Positions 32,827 to 46,414 of a stretch of DNA of 64,000 bases are shown one piece after another. Numbering within the stretch: the stretch's first letter is position 1; every line of letters starts with the position of its first letter. The notes under the pieces were generated by a model. That model worked only from the letters and a program-made list of their open reading frames with translations, was not told where the DNA came from and searched no databases. The position numbers and the translations under genes are program-made. The DNA is from Apoderus coryli. Its lineage: Eukaryota > Arthropoda > Insecta > Coleoptera > Attelabidae. The stretch lies in assembly GCA_911728435.2 (NCBI GenBank), contig OU452202.1, forward strand, positions 248,001 through 312,000, read 5' to 3'.

Positions 32827-35800
32827 ATGACGGACGCTGCTAAATTGAAACGCTACAAGGCATTACGCACAAGCTGTGTTAATGAGATTAATATCATTAA
32901 AACCATTGGTCAAGAAGCTTTAACTAATAGAAAAGAAAGTACTCGCTTTAAAATAATGTACGAGGAAGTTGAAGATCTTCGCAATAAATTCTTTAAGCAT
33001 CACAATAATATTCTTACTATTTTGTCGTCAATTGCTGATTATGATTTGAATGCTGAGGATCAAGAAAAGAATTATTTCAAGGAAGCGTATACTACCGTTA
33101 AAACTTTGTACGCTGAAATATATCAAGACAAGGATCAAAATTTGAATGCTTCCGCTATTACACCCGAAAAAACTTCTCGCATAAGATTACCCGAAGTTGT
33201 ACTTCGCAAATTTTCTGGAGAATATCGTGAATTTGCTACTTTCAAGAGTTTTTTTGATACCGCTGTTCATAATCAACCATTAAGTAATTCCGATAAATAT
33301 GATTATTTGATTTCTTGCCTGGAAGGCTCCGCCCTAAAAGTAGTTAGAGGTCTGCCAATAACGGACCATAATTATGATATCGCGTATAAAACATTGTGCG
33401 AGCGTTTTACGAAAATACGTTTCGTCGCACAAGCACATTGGGCTGCTATTGAAAATTATCCCGCTATAACGACTCTTAAGTCAGAAACGCTTTCCGATTT
33501 ATTAGATACATTTTCAGAGAATTTAGCAGCACTGAATTTGCTTGACTTTCCGACTGATTCTTGGGACTTTATATTAGTACAAATTATGTATAAAAAGATT
33601 CCGCAACATTTACGTTCTCGATTTGAATTCGATTTCGCTTCCGCAGATAAGGTCCCAAAATATAGTAAATTAGTCGAATTTTTACGCAAACAGTGTGATG
33701 CTTTGGATTCTGCAAATTTAAGTGTTTATTCACAAAAACCACTAGATAATTTTAAGAAACCTCTTCCCATACCCGGTACTTCAACAAATACGAAGCCACG
33801 GCACGCTTTTTTTAATAAACAAAATATTAATACCAATATGCAATGCGTAGTTTGCAACCAAAATCATCCTCTTTACAGTTGTTCAAATTTTCTATCGAAA
33901 TCGGCAAACGAACGACTAACTGCAGTTCAAAATTTTAATTTATGTAGGAATTGTTTAAGTCGCATGCACAATACTAAAAATTGCAAATCTTCGCACAATT
34001 GTCATACTTGCAACAAACGACATCATTCATTGCTTCATATTAATAAAAGTAATGACGCCGCCTCTGGTAACGATGAGCACAATATCGCATCCACTTCCGA
34101 TACCTCTTTTAATTCTAGTATTGACCAACCTCAAAATATTAATGTACATTCTGGAAATGTATCCCATTATTCTGAAGTTCTTTTGTCGACCGCTATAATA
34201 GAGATTTTAGATAAAAGGGGTCAATTTCAAAAATTTAAATGCTTATTAGATTGTGGTAGTCAAATTTCGTTAATATCGCTGAAAGCCGCTAACTTGTTAG
34301 GTTTACCTAAAACTAAAACAAATATCAATATACAAGGGTTGAATGAAATGTCTACTTCAGCTAACCTTGGCGCTTTAAATATTTTTGTTAAGCAGAGTGA
34401 CGTTTTACCGTTAATTTCTGTACGTGTGGTAATTTTACCAAGAGTTTGTGATAAAATGCCTACCTTGCAAATTTTACCGAACAAATTCAGTTATTTTTCT
34501 AAGTTAGAACATATTAAATTAGCTGATCCACAATTTTATAAACCAAGCGAGATAGATATTTTGTTGGGAGCCGATGTATTTCCGCAAATTTTGACTGACG
34601 GTAAAATCATAGGGCAAGCCAATGAACCATACGCGTTAAATACTATTTTCGGATATGTTTTGATGGGAAAGTTGACTACAGAGTTACCACCGCAAGTAAA
34701 ATCATTTTTCTGCAACACATCGGATTGTCATAAGCTAGAAGATATACTTAAGCGCTTTTGGGAAACGGAGACTATTCCAGACTCTCAAGTTTGTTCTGAT
34801 GAAGACAAATTGTGTGAGAAATATTTTTGTGAAACTTGGTCACGTGACACAACTGGAAAATTTACAGTTTCATTGCCATTTAAAGATCCAAATAACTTGC
34901 CATCATTTCACTACAGTAGATCTCTCGCATATTCGAATTTCATTTCACTAGAACGACGTTTATTAAAAAATTCTTCGCTTTACGAAAATTATAAATTGTT
35001 CATGAAAGAATATTTGGATTTAGGACATATGTCACGCATTTATGAACCTAATTTGCCACCTAAATATTATTACATACCTCATCACGCAGTCATTAAACCA
35101 GATAGCTTAACTACAAAGTTACGTGTAGTTTTTAATGCTAGTGCTAGAATATCGAATCAACCGTCACTCAATGATACATTGTTTGTTGGACCAAAATTAC
35201 AGAAGGATACTATTTCAATTTTACTCAGATTTAGATTGCACAAGTATGTTTTTTGCACCGATGTCAAACAAATGTACCGTAATATTTTAATCAATCCATT
35301 GCAACGCAATTATCAGCGGATCTTATTTCGCTTTTCGCCTGAAGAACCTGTAAAGGATTTTTGTTTAAACACGGTTACGTATGGAGTAAATGTTGCTCCG
35401 TATCTGGCTTTGCGCACTCTACAACAGTTAGCCACTGAAGAAGAAAACAATTTCCCCTTAGCTAGTCGCATTCTTCTAATGGACACTTATGTTGACGATG
35501 TTATCACTGGTGGTTCTGTTCTTTCGGAGGTTTTAGAGATGCAGAAACAAATTATTTTATTATTGGATAAAGGAGGTTTTGAACTTAGAAAGTGGTGTAG
35601 TAATAGTTCACTACTTTTGCAAAACCTTCCTAAGGAATATTTATCTACCAGCGAACTGGATTTCGATTTGGGTTCAGACGTATCGTTAAAGATATTAGGT
35701 CTTCAATGGAATCCAACTATAGATACTTTTAGTTTTAATGTATCTTGTTTTGATCGACCATGCACTAAACGCAATATGCTCTCTGAATTAGCTCGTGTGT

Positions 35801-37997
35801 TTGACCCCTTAGGGTTTTTAGCTCCTGTTATTTTCCTAACCAAGTATATGATACAACGTCTCTGGATATCTGGTATTGGATGGGATGAAGCTCCTAGTAA
35901 TGAAATATTAAGGATATGGACGCAATATAAAACTGAATTACCTTGTTTAAAAAATTTAAATTTACCTAGACGCTTAATTTTCACACCTTCCGTTCGTGTT
36001 GAACTTTTTGGTTTTTCTGATGCCAGTGAAAGAGGTTTAGCGTCAGTAGTTTATTTTAGAGTGTTATCTGAGGATAATAACATTAGAACATACTTTGTTT
36101 GTGCTAAAACAAAAGTAGCGCCTACTAAGCGATTATCTGTTCCGCATTTGGAGTTAAGCGCGGCAGTTATTCTTAGCAAACTAATTTATTACGTATTGAA
36201 TGTTTTTGCAAGTATCTTAACTATAGATAACATTTACGCATTTACAGATTCGCAGATAGCGCTTACTTGGATAAAGTCGCCCGCATATAAATTTAAAACT
36301 TTTGTTTCTAATAGAATTTCTAAGATTCAAGAATATGTTTCTCCAACTCACTGGTATTATGTGCCTAGTAATGAGAATTCAGCTGATATGGCTTCCCGTG
36401 GCATAATGCCATCGCAAATAATTAACAATGACCTTTGGTTTAAAGGTCCTAAATTTCTCTCTGAAGGTGGTTATACATTTTTGGAAAACCAACCAGCCGC
36501 ACCTCCTACAATGCTATCCAATGTCGATTTAGAGGAACGCAAAATTATTTTTATTGCTGCAACTAATTCTAATTTTATAGACGATCTTTTATTGAATGCA
36601 TCTTGTTTGACGCCCGTTCAAAGAATAATTTGTTATGTAATGAGGTTTATTAACCGTTCTAGAAAGGGCATCAACTTACTAGGTGCTCTCACTAGTGTAG
36701 AAATTTCTACAGCACTATACATTTGTGTAAAACGCACTCAACAAGTTTATTTCTCCGCGGAATTTAAAACTTTTTCGAAACCATTTAAAAAATTGTCTGC
36801 TTTTCGGGATGAACAAGGTATTATTCGTGTTGGAGGACGTTTAACATATTTGTCGACGTCCTATGATAAAAAACATCCTGCCATTTTGCCGCGTCGTTGT
36901 CGGTTCACGCAACTTCTCATAAAATATGTTCATGAAAAATATTTCCACGCAGGTAATAAAACTGTCCATTTTCTAATTAGTCAACAGTTTTGGATCTTCT
37001 CCGCCACTCAAACAATTCGCTCAGTTTTATCACAATGCTTAACCTGTTGGAAACAAAATCCTAAAGCTTATCAACCCCCTATGGGAAATTTACCCTTACC
37101 TCGTATATCTCAAGTTAAGGCTTTTGCGAATTCCGGTGTTGATATGGGCGGTCCATTTTTTATAACAATGAGTAAAAATAGAGGAACAAAACGCATTAAA
37201 TGTTATATTTGCGTTTTTGTATGTCTTTCTACAAAGGCGGTGCATATCGAATTAGCTAGTGATATGTCGACTGAGTCTTTTTTAAATGCTTTGCGCCGAT
37301 TTGTAGCTAGAAGGGGTCGAGTTAGTAATATTATAGCGACTGTGGGACAAACTTTGTAGGTGCTAATACATATCTAAGAACTTTGAAGTTCGCAGCCGAA
37401 AAGGAAAATATAACTTGGCATTTTCAACCACCTGGTGCTCCTCATTTTGGAGGATTATATGAGGCTGGTATAAAAAGTGTTAAAACGCATTTACACAGAG
37501 TAGTGGGAGAACAAATCCTTACGTTCGAAGAATTGTATACAGTTGTTGTTCAGATAGAATCGCTTTTAAATTCACGCCCTCTTACCCCGCTCAGTTCTGA
37601 TCCGTCCGATTTATCTGTCTTAACTCCTGGTCATTTTTTGACTTTGGAGCCTTTAACAACAATCCCAGAAGTTGATCTTACTTCGACGCCATTAAATCGC
37701 ATTTCACGTTGGAAGTTGCTTCAACGACTCCACCAAGATTTCTGGAGTCGTTGGAGTAAAGAATACCTTCATACGCTGCAGCAGAGGAGTAAGTGGCATT
37801 TACCTTCTGCTTCACCCGTTATCGGAACGATTGTTTTAATCAAACAAGATAACGTACCACCACTACAATGGGTTTTGGGACGTATTGTCACTTTACACCC
37901 CGGCAAAGATAATATTGTCCGTGTTGCCACAGTTAAAACAGCCAGAGGAGTTGTTACAAGGCCTTTGGTCAAATTGTGTCCTTTGCCTGGTCAGTAA
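32827..37997 (+). pseudogene. BEL/Pao gag-pol polyprotein with one frameshift in integrase
   Basis: The first good ATG reads MTDAAKLKRYKALRTSCVNE. Domains in order: gag of the DUF1759 type (PEVVLRKFSGEYREFATFK), zinc knuckles (CVVCNQNHPLYSC and CRNCLSRMHNTKNC), DUF1758-type protease with LDCGSQISLIS, reverse transcriptase with FNASAR, CTDVKQMYRNI and YVDD, Pao-type domain, RNase H (FGFSDASERGLA), integrase zinc-binding and core (GVDMGGPF), and a DUF5641-type end. A one-base loss near 37335 shifts the frame just before the second catalytic aspartate; a stop follows at 37357-37359 and the rest (HFGGLYEAGIKSVK onward) is in another frame to 37997. All other motifs look intact. Confidence 0.9.
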
Positions 37998-38218
37998 AGC
38001 TCAAGTTTTTTAATTTTTTTTTTAGTTCTATTTTGTATTATTTTCTATTATTATCTTTAATTATTTTTCTTTTCTTCCTTTTTCTCGTTTAAATATTCTA
38101 TTATAAGGCGAATATAGACGAGGTGTCGCAGGGTTTATGTTAATTGAATGACTTTTTTATTTTTTATTTTTTGGGATAATGAATTCAAACGCGCATATGC
38201 GCCTTTTGGGGGGCGGAA

Positions 38219-38663
38219 TGTTCGATATTCGAATATATTTCCTGATATTTTCGTTGATGATAATTGGTAAATTTGTATTTCGCGCTATTCAAATTTTGAA
38301 TTGCTATTAAGTACCTACAGCGACTTAAAAAGGGAATGACCGCGCATGATAAATACGGTCATATTCGGCAGTCTATTAAAAACCGCCGTATCGTGAACAT
38401 ATTGATATATAAACAAACACGCTAAAATCGTTGTCTATAAAGTTACGCTATTTTATGGAAAGTTGGGTATTTGGATCAGAATCCAGGCCTGGACAGAGTG
38501 AAGAAAGAAGAGTAAATTGGTAAGTCGCACATGCTTAGTTAGTAATTCAATTTTGTCGCTCTTACAAGTTAAAATTGCTTCAACGCCATTTTGTTTATTT
38601 CTAGAATTGAAAAAGGGATACGTCCATTTTTTCTCTCCTTTTAACTGATTCTAAAATCGAACA
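38219..38663 (+). repeat. 3' LTR of BEL/Pao element
   Basis: Partner of 31993-32437. Directly preceded by the polypurine tract and followed by unit sequence starting TGCTTGATTTTTCAC. Confidence 0.93.
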
Positions 38664-38843
38664 TGCTTGATTTTTCACTTATGTTCACCAGGAAGATTTT
38701 CATGAAGAAAAATCCTACAACCAGTGAAAGTAAATCATGGTTTCATATTTACTGTCTTATAAACCTTATTACAACATATACACAGAAATAAGATACAATT
38801 ATATACATCTAAATCTATATTTTTACAAACTACAACACTAGGT
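38664..38843. repeat. Local partial duplication of unit sequence in copy 4
   Basis: The block from CTTGATTTTTCAC to AACACTAGGTGC is followed by a second copy from 38845 (CTACACACTTCG... then CTTGATTTTTCAC again). Other units have only one. The first block resembles copy 3 (ATGAAGAAAAATCC), the second the other copies (ATCAAGAAAAATCC), which suggests an unequal exchange between units. Confidence 0.75.
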
Positions 38844-39153
38844 GCCTACACACTTCGATATCGATATGTTCAACCACATATGTTATACTTGATTTTTCAC
38901 TTATGCTCACCAGGAAGATTTTCATCAAGAAAAATCCTACAACCAGTGAAAGTAAATCATGCTTTCATATTTACTGTCTTATAAACATAACTACAAAATA
39001 TACACAGAAATAAGATACAATAATATACATCTAAATCTATATTTTTACAAACTACAACACTTGGTACTAAATAATCTAATATGTACAAACCTAAGCTAAA
39101 TTATTATTAACAATTAATTTTAATATATACAAAAGCTATATTCTACTCACCAA

Positions 39154-39582
39154 TTACAACCTGTACGGATTGAAACGATGCTGTCTTGTCTTCGATCTAA
39201 CCATTTTCTGATTTTTGTCACACTTCTTCAACAAATTCTCTCCCATCGTCTTATTATTCCTGGGCATATCTCTCACCCTGACATCCTTAACAACATTTTG
39301 TCCGTGAGTCGCAGCTTCTAATTCACCAGTTCTTCCTATGCTCGTCGTCAATTTCGGATTAAACTTAAACTCCAACATAGTCTTCTTCTCTTGTATTATT
39401 GCCTCACATATTCTTTTCTTCAGCAATGGATCACCATAACAAATACCCAATAAAATTGGAAAACCACGTACCATCGATAATAAAGATGTTCCATCTAATA
39501 AGCGCAATATCGCACACCACATTTCCACTGGTAAACTCACCAACTGGGCCGGAGACTCGATGCGTCTGAATAATTTATACAT
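39154..39582 (-). CDS. F-box-like protein of the tandem unit, copy 4
   Basis: Intact frame of 142 residues from the ATG of MYKLFRRIESPAQLVSLPVE to FNPYRL. It differs from copy 1 at a few residues (A/V in the F-box leader, S/G in LLGIC, V/I in AIIQ, ELEAATHG). The promoter arrangement is kept, though the TATA segment here reads TTTAAATAC in plus orientation, a one-base change that may weaken it. Role inferred as for copy 1. Confidence 0.6.
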   Translation of the reverse strand: MYKLFRRIESPAQLVSLPVEMWCAILRLLDGTSLLSMVRGFPILLGICYGDPLLKKRICEAIIQEKKTMLEFKFNPKLTTSIGRTGELEAATHGQNVVKDVRVRDMPRNNKTMGENLLKKCDKNQKMVRSKTRQHRFNPYRL

Positions 39583-41132
39583 ATTCGTAGAATTAATTAA
39601 CTTCCTCACTAAAATTCGCACACTATAATTATTAAATTTTAACTGACTATATGGCGCGCGGCACTGGTTTAAATACGCCTACCCGTACGCTGCGCAGCCA
39701 ATAGGGTGTTAGCTCCGCTCACACACACTACGTGGACGTACCTATGTGATTGGTTACGTATAAGTGGCATGCAGCGGTGAAAAATAATCGATAACGGTTA
39801 CAACACGTTTTTGACTCACCAATTTTGAGCATAAAACTCAAAATGTTCTTATTTAATATTGGTCTTAAATAAATAAATGATACGCTACTGGTACCGATAT
39901 CTAACTTAACGGAACCTAACCGAATTATATTTGACAAGAGACGTATTACACAAAAGATCCCCTGTTTTGTGGACGTATGAAACTTACCAAATAATCCATG
40001 GATGATTTCTTTTTTTTTTTTTGTTTTTACAACAAATGTTGCAACTTCCTGTGCTATTTTTTATGTTCCGACGGCACAGCATAGTTTTCAAAACGAAAAG
40101 TGTGTCTGGTAAGTGACCAATGTGGCCCTACCACTCTTTTGGGACTATATATTTTTTTTCAGGAATAATACTACATAGGTAATATACCAAAAGCATTCCA
40201 AACGAAAAAACACTTGGGTTGGTAATGGAGTGCGGTACAAAGGATTATACAGGGTGTTTCATAATATATGCGCAGGACTTCAGGATGTGAGAGCTCGTCC
40301 AAAAATATGGAAAAGTCTCTATTAACTAACCCTCTAAAATGCACCATTTTCGAGAGAAATTGAAAAAAAAATCCGGAAACGGAACCGTTTATCGTACAGA
40401 AAACAGCTTTTTGAGCAATTTCTACTCATAATAAGCTATGTTTTGTGCAAGAATGTTTTTTATTAATTCATAATTGGTGAAGATTTTGAAGGAGTAGTGG
40501 GTGTTTTTCTCCTCAATTTCTACGCAAAAAAAAAAGTACGGTTTTAAGATAACCGCCAATATTTTCTACACAAAAAAGGTACTCTTGGTCATAAGCTCTA
40601 AAGTGTTCGAGCGAAATCACCTGTTGAAAATTTGTTGAACTAAATTTAACTTTTTCTACTAATTAAACGTTATCTTCATAATTGCAAAATTTAAAAAAAT
40701 TGAAGACCTTTCTTCAGCTTATCCTTATAAAAAAGTTGTTTTTTTTTATTTCTCCAAGCCGTAAAAATAGTCGAAGAATTTTATTAAATGTTGAAAATGT
40801 CCGCCGTTAGCTTCAATGCACGCAGCATTAATTTTGCAATTATGAAGTTAGTTTGGTTTTGTTACTTGTTCTAACGTTTAAATAAATTTCGTTTAATTAG
40901 TAGAAAAAATTAAAATTATTTAAAAAAATTGACCATGTTTTTCAACAACTTGATTTTCATCGAAAACTTACTTGTTACAGTTACTATTATTATTATATTC
41001 CTATACGAACATATTAAGTTATTTAAAGTAAGTAAGAAACATTTCGGTTTGGTCGCAACCAGCGATATACCAAAAGGACATTGGGATTGCGTATAGGTAG
41101 GATTATTTATTTAATAATGTTAGAGTGAATGA

Positions 41133-41332
41133 AGTTACATCCACGCATTTTGTAATTATTTTTGCATTGTATTCACTTACATATTACTTGTTCAGCATTT
41201 TCAGCATTTTCTTATCTTAAGTTAAAATTTTATAAATGCATGTAGACTTAAGAAGAAAGACAGTACAATTGTAACCATAAACTTGAATAAAGCTTTTTTT
41301 AAAATATTTATACCGAGTGGTCAAATATAACT
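41133..41332 (+). repeat. 5' LTR of errantivirus-like element (200 bp)
   Basis: Exactly 200 bases. It carries AATAAAGC before a T-run near the 3' side, a probable polyadenylation signal. It differs from the 3' LTR at a few positions (for example AGTTAC versus AGTTGC at the start). Confidence 0.9.
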
Positions 41333-41385
41333 GGCGCAGTCGACTGTAGGATTGAGTAGATACGTTTTTTTTTTCAAAAATTTGA

Positions 41386-42633
41386 GGTTTCCAAAATCGA
41401 GCCCAAAAAAGCCGGAAAAATCGTAGTTCGTGTCAACGATTAACTATTCAAACGAACGTTATACTCCAAGATAATATTCCTAGTTTTGACGGTAATCCAA
41501 AAACATTGAGTAGATTTTTAAATTCTTGTGAACATTTTCTTCAAAATCATCAAGTTAGAGATAACGCAAATGCTGCTATAAACATATGTTTATTTGATAC
41601 AGTAGTAGGAAAATTAGTAGGAAGAGCTGCTGATTTAATTGGTTCGCGTATTGAATTAAACACTTGGCAAAATATCAAAGACGCGTTAATTACAACATTT
41701 TCAGATCAAAGATCAGAAGATTGTTTGGTGCAAGACATAATTTGTATGCGTCATGAACGTAATGAAACATTTCATCAATTCGGTTTAAGAATACAAGATT
41801 CTAGAAGTCTTTTATTCACAAAGGTTAATAATTCACTTGAAGAACCTAATATGAAAATTTTAAAAATTCGACAGTATGATGACCTATGTTTAAAAACTTT
41901 TGTAAATAATCTCAACTATCATATGCAACTAGTAGTAAGACTAAAAAATCCTAATTCACTAGAACAAGCAATGGCATTTGTTTGTGAAGAAGAAAACTTT
42001 ATAAATTATAAAAATAGATCAAATACTCCTAACAATAAATCCATTCCACAACACCCACCGCAAATTCAAAAATCAAATTTCAATATGTCAATTCCACAAA
42101 GAAATGTATTTCATCCATCGTCTATTCCAAGAACAAATAATATTCCGTTTAGACCAATGTATTCAAATCCTAATACCCCATTTATGTCTAACAATTTTCC
42201 CAGACCGAATTTTTCATCGCAAAATTATAGATCACCTATGTTTAATAATCAACCAAGACCCATATTTCATCAAAATAATAATAATTTTAATAATCGATTT
42301 CATAACCATAATGCAAATACAGGTGCTATTCCAAAACATAATTATCCGGAACCAATGGATACTTCATCATCCAACACTCGTATAAAAACTCAACAACCAA
42401 GAATAAACAACATTACAGTAGATGAATTATCTCACCAATCTGTAGAACCCACTTATAAAGATAATTTTAAAAATGATATTGAAGTAAACCAATTTCATGA
42501 AAATCTAACAAATAATTATGCAGATCCACAACAAAATATTGATTTTAACTCATATGATCATTATAGTCAGTCTTATGAAAGCTACAATAATGATGATAAT
42601 GAATATATAACGAATATGAAAATTTTCAATTGA
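41386..42633 (+). CDS. Gag of errantivirus-like element, no clear ATG
   Basis: The frame is open from 41386. The conserved start of errantivirus capsids is seen at IPSFDGNPKTLSRFLNSCEH (about 41475), but no ATG precedes it in frame; the first is far downstream (MRHERNETFHQFG). So the start codon is lost or supplied by other means. The capsid-like half is followed by a long Pro/Asn/Gln-rich region and no zinc knuckle is evident, which is usual for errantivirus gag. It overlaps pol by about 14 bases in a different frame. Confidence 0.75.
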   Translation, partial: GFQNRAQKSRKNRSSCQRLTIQTNVILQDNIPSFDGNPKTLSRFLNSCEHFLQNHQVRDNANAAINICLFDTVVGKLVGRAADLIGSRIELNTWQNIKDALITTFSDQRSEDCLVQDIICMRHERNETFHQFGLRIQDSRSLLFTKVNNSLEEPNMKILKIRQYDDLCLKTFVNNLNYHMQLVVRLKNPNSLEQAMAFVCEEENFINYKNRSNTPNNKSIPQHPPQIQKSNFNMSIPQRNVFHPSSIPRTNNIPFRPMYSNPNTPFMSNNFPRPNFSSQNYRSPMFNNQPRPIFHQNNNNFNNRFHNHNANTGAIPKHNYPEPMDTSSSNTRIKTQQPRINNITVDELSHQSVEPTYKDNFKNDIEVNQFHENLTNNYADPQQNIDFNSYDHYSQSYESYNNDDNEYITNMKIFN

Positions 42634-45600
42634 AGACGAGTACATCAAAGATCACTTGATATATTTAAATAACTACAATAATACCGATTTACCTGTAATC
42701 TTTATACCTGAATTACAAGCAAAATTTTTAATAGACACTGGTAGTGGAAAAAGTTTTATTAATCCTCAACTAGCATATAATGTCTATCCTCAATATATTT
42801 ATAATCAATATTTTTCAGTTAAGAGTGCACATGCAACCTCTATTCACAATGAAGCTATGGATATACCTATTTTCTCTTGCTTTAATTTCGATGGAATTCA
42901 AAAATTTTATCTCTTTGATTTTTCTGATAAATTTGATGGCTTACTAGGCATAGATTTTTTAATTAATATTGGTGCAAAAATAAATTTAAACAATTTAACT
43001 TTGGAAACAAATCATATTAAGTTACCACTTTATTTTCAAAACAATATACTATCTATTGATAATAAAACGAGAAACGTTCCAAAACAAATACAACCTTTTC
43101 AATCTTTAATTATACCTTCTAGAGTTACACAACAAATAAAAGTACCAGTAAAAGAAAAAAACGGCTTAGGTATATTAAATTATATCAATTTAAATGGTGC
43201 TGAAATGCCACAAGCACTCGTAAACATTGTAGACTTTTTTGCAATCACTGTTATTACCAACTCTCGAGATAACCCAATTAAAGTGACCTTTCATGAACCC
43301 TTAGATATAGAACTTATAGAGGAAAATGAAAATAATTTTTTGGAAAAAATGGAAACTGATACTGAATATGACAATTACATAGACAACAAACAAAAAGAAA
43401 ATTTGAAGAATTTAAGACTTAATCATTGTAATTCTGAGGAATATAAAAAAACACGAGACTTATGTTACGAATACAGAGACATATTTTACTGTGAAGGAAT
43501 ACCTTTGACATTTACAAAACAAGTTAAACACAAAATAAACCTGACAAACGAGACACCCATTTATACCAAAACCTATAGATTCCCGGAAATACATAAACAG
43601 GAAGTCAAGACACAAATAAATCAAATGCTAGAAAATGGAATTATCCAAAATTCAAATTCACCTTGGTCAAGTCCCATATGGGTTGTACCGAAAAAATTAG
43701 ACAAATCAGGAAGAAGAAAATGGAGAATAGTGTGTGATTTCAGAAAACTAAATGACGTGACAATAGATGACAAATTCCCATTACCAAATATTTCTGACAT
43801 ATTAGACAAGTTAGGAAAAGCGCAATACTTTACTACTTTGGACTTAGCGAATGGCTTCCATCAAATAGAAATGCATGAAGACGATATCCAAAAAACTGCA
43901 TTTTCAACAGACACAGGACATTATGAATATAAAAGAATGCCTTTTGGACTAAAGAATGCTCCTTCAACATTTCAACGTGTAATGAATAACGTATTAAGAG
44001 GACTCCAAAACGAAATATGCTGTGTTTATTTAGATGATGGTATAATATACAGCACCTCATTACAAGAACATATTGAACGACTTAAAGTTATTTTTGACAG
44101 ACTTAAACAATCAAACTTTAAGATACAACTGGACAAATCAGAATTTCTACACAAAGAAGTTGATTACTTAGGACATAAAATTACAAAAGACGGAGTTAAG
44201 CCTAACCCAGAGAAAATTGACGCAGTAAAAAATTTTCCAATACCCAGATCACAGAAAGAAATCAAATCTTTTCTAGGTTTAGCAGGATATTATAGACGAT
44301 TTATAAAAGATTTCGCGAAAGTAGCAAAACCATTAACACTCTGTTTAAAAAAAAGTGCAAAAGTAGAACATATCCAAAAATTCATTGTATCTTTTAATCA
44401 TTTAAAAAATTTATTAATTAATTCTCGTATATTAAAATATCCAGACTTTACAAAACCCTTCGTATTAACTACAGATGCTTCAAACATTGCCTTAGGTGCA
44501 GTTTTATCACAAGGTACACCTCCAAAAGATAATCCAGTAGCATATGCTTCCAGAACATTAAACGAAACTGAACAAAAATATTCCACAATTGAGAAGGAAT
44601 TACTAGCAATTGTATGGGCATGTAAATACTTTCGACCATACCTCTATAATTTCAAATATTCACGGACCATAGACCATTAGTATGGCATTTAATCTAAAAG
44701 AACCTAATTCTAAACTTGTTAGATGGAGACTCAAGCTTGAAGAATATGATTACACAATAATCTACAAAAGTGGCAAACAAAATACCAACGCTGACGCTCT
44801 TTCTCGTATACAACATTTTGCTTTAGAGAATGAATCTACATTAAATAATCCCGGAGATATAGATTTCGATATAGATAAATATTTAACAGATAACCTAATA
44901 GAATTCGACCCAAATCAAGTAACGGACGAAATTGTAGATGAAACCTTGCAAGAAATTGAAAAACCATCTACATCAAAAATAAAAATATTACAAGATATTC
45001 AAATTAGACCTCCTTATCAATCATCTAATACTATTCATAGTATAACCTAAAATGAACCTTTAATCGATATACCAATATTAGACGAAATCATAAATAACAA
45101 AAATAACCAAATTATTGTAAAAAAATCACCATATGACTCTTATGTAAAAGCAACTCATGAAACATTTGACGGAAATCATATAATAAAAACTACTTTACCC
45201 CAAATTCTGATACAATAACCAAATTCTTAAAGGAGTATCTAAAAGAAAAAACAACATATATACACTTTCTTTCCAAAGAATTAAGACCTTATTTCCAAGA
45301 AGCCCTAACAAAACATTTTTGTAAATTTAAAATTGTAGAATGTTCAAAACTAATTAATAATGTTCAAGAAAATGAAAGAGAAATAATAATACGATTTTCT
45401 CACGAAGGAAAAAGTAACCATCGAGGAATTCAAGAAACCATAACAAGATTAAAATCTAATTATTATTGGAAAAGATTAAAACTAGATGTATCAAAATTCA
45501 TTAATAATTGTGAAATTTGTCAAAGAACAAAATATAATAGAAATCCACCAAACGAACCTTTAATACTAACAGAAACCCCTTCAAAACCATTTGAAATAAT

Positions 45601-46414
45601 ACACATCGATACGTTATTAATAGGTAAACAAAAATTCTTAGTATTTCTAGATAAATTTGGACAAGCTTTACCATATTTTGGAACTGCAATTTCTGCTTGC
45701 CAAACATTAATTCATTTCTTTTCCTTCTTTGGAATACCAAAACAAATCGTTTCTGACAATGGTACAGAATTTAAAAATGAAGTTGTAAAAGAATTATTAA
45801 AAACCCATAATATAAAAATACATTTTACTACACCTAATCATCATGAATCCAACGGACCAGTAGAAAGATTGAATTCAACATTAATAGAGCATATTAGAAT
45901 ATTGAAAGAAAAAGATGATCAACTTGATATAATTACATTAATGTCTTATGCAGTTATAGCCTATAATAGTACCATACACTCAAGTACGAACTTTACACCC
46001 TTCGAATTAGTTACAGGACATATAGAATCATGTGATCCAATGAAATTATAACCCCTACAAGTTTACACCGAATATATTAATACCCATAAAACTAACACTA
46101 ATGCACTATATAATAAAATTCAAAATGAATCAAAATTATTAAAACAAAAAATAATTGACAAAGCTAATAAATTAAAGAAATCTCAAAATCTAGTTATAGG
46201 TGCACAAGTATACAAGAAACAAAATAATAGATCATCAAAAGTAAAAAATAAATTTTTAGGTCCTTATATATTAACACAAATATTAGAAAACAACAAAATT
46301 GAAATTGAAAATCCAAAAACAAAACATAAAGAAATTATTCATATAAATGAAACTAAAATAAAATCCGTTGTTACAGATGGATTGGAATCCTCAGCATCGG
46401 AGCTATCGGAGTAA
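42620..46414 (+). pseudogene. Pol of errantivirus-like element, multiply broken
   Basis: Domains in order: protease with LIDTGSGKSF (about 42730), reverse transcriptase with RIVCDFRKLND, LDLANGFHQI and the YLDD catalytic box (about 44028), RNase H (TTDASNIALGAVL), integrase with an HHCC-type finger (about 45400-45520), core motifs HIDTLL and SDNGTEFKN and the later glutamate, and a C-terminal tail. Lesions: two frameshifts close together near 44655 and 44685, a stop at 45048-45050, a frameshift near 45200 in a C-run, and a stop at 46049-46051. Between lesions the frame is long and clean. The end overlaps the start of env. Confidence 0.85.

Larger units (their letters stand above)
31993..38663 (+). 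mobile_element. BEL/Pao LTR retrotransposon, identical LTRs
   Basis: Two 445-base LTRs (TGTTCGATATTCG...AATCGAACA) that I read as identical enclose a gag-pol of about 1.7 kilocodons on the plus strand. The primer-binding site TGGTCCTTCGAGCCGGAT (32442-32459) matches, as I recall it, the 3' end of insect tRNA-Tyr. A polypurine tract TTTTGGGGGGCGGAA abuts the 3' LTR (38204-38218). It sits in unit copy 4; flanks read GTTATG and TGCTTG, so the target duplicate is short or degraded. Confidence 0.92.
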
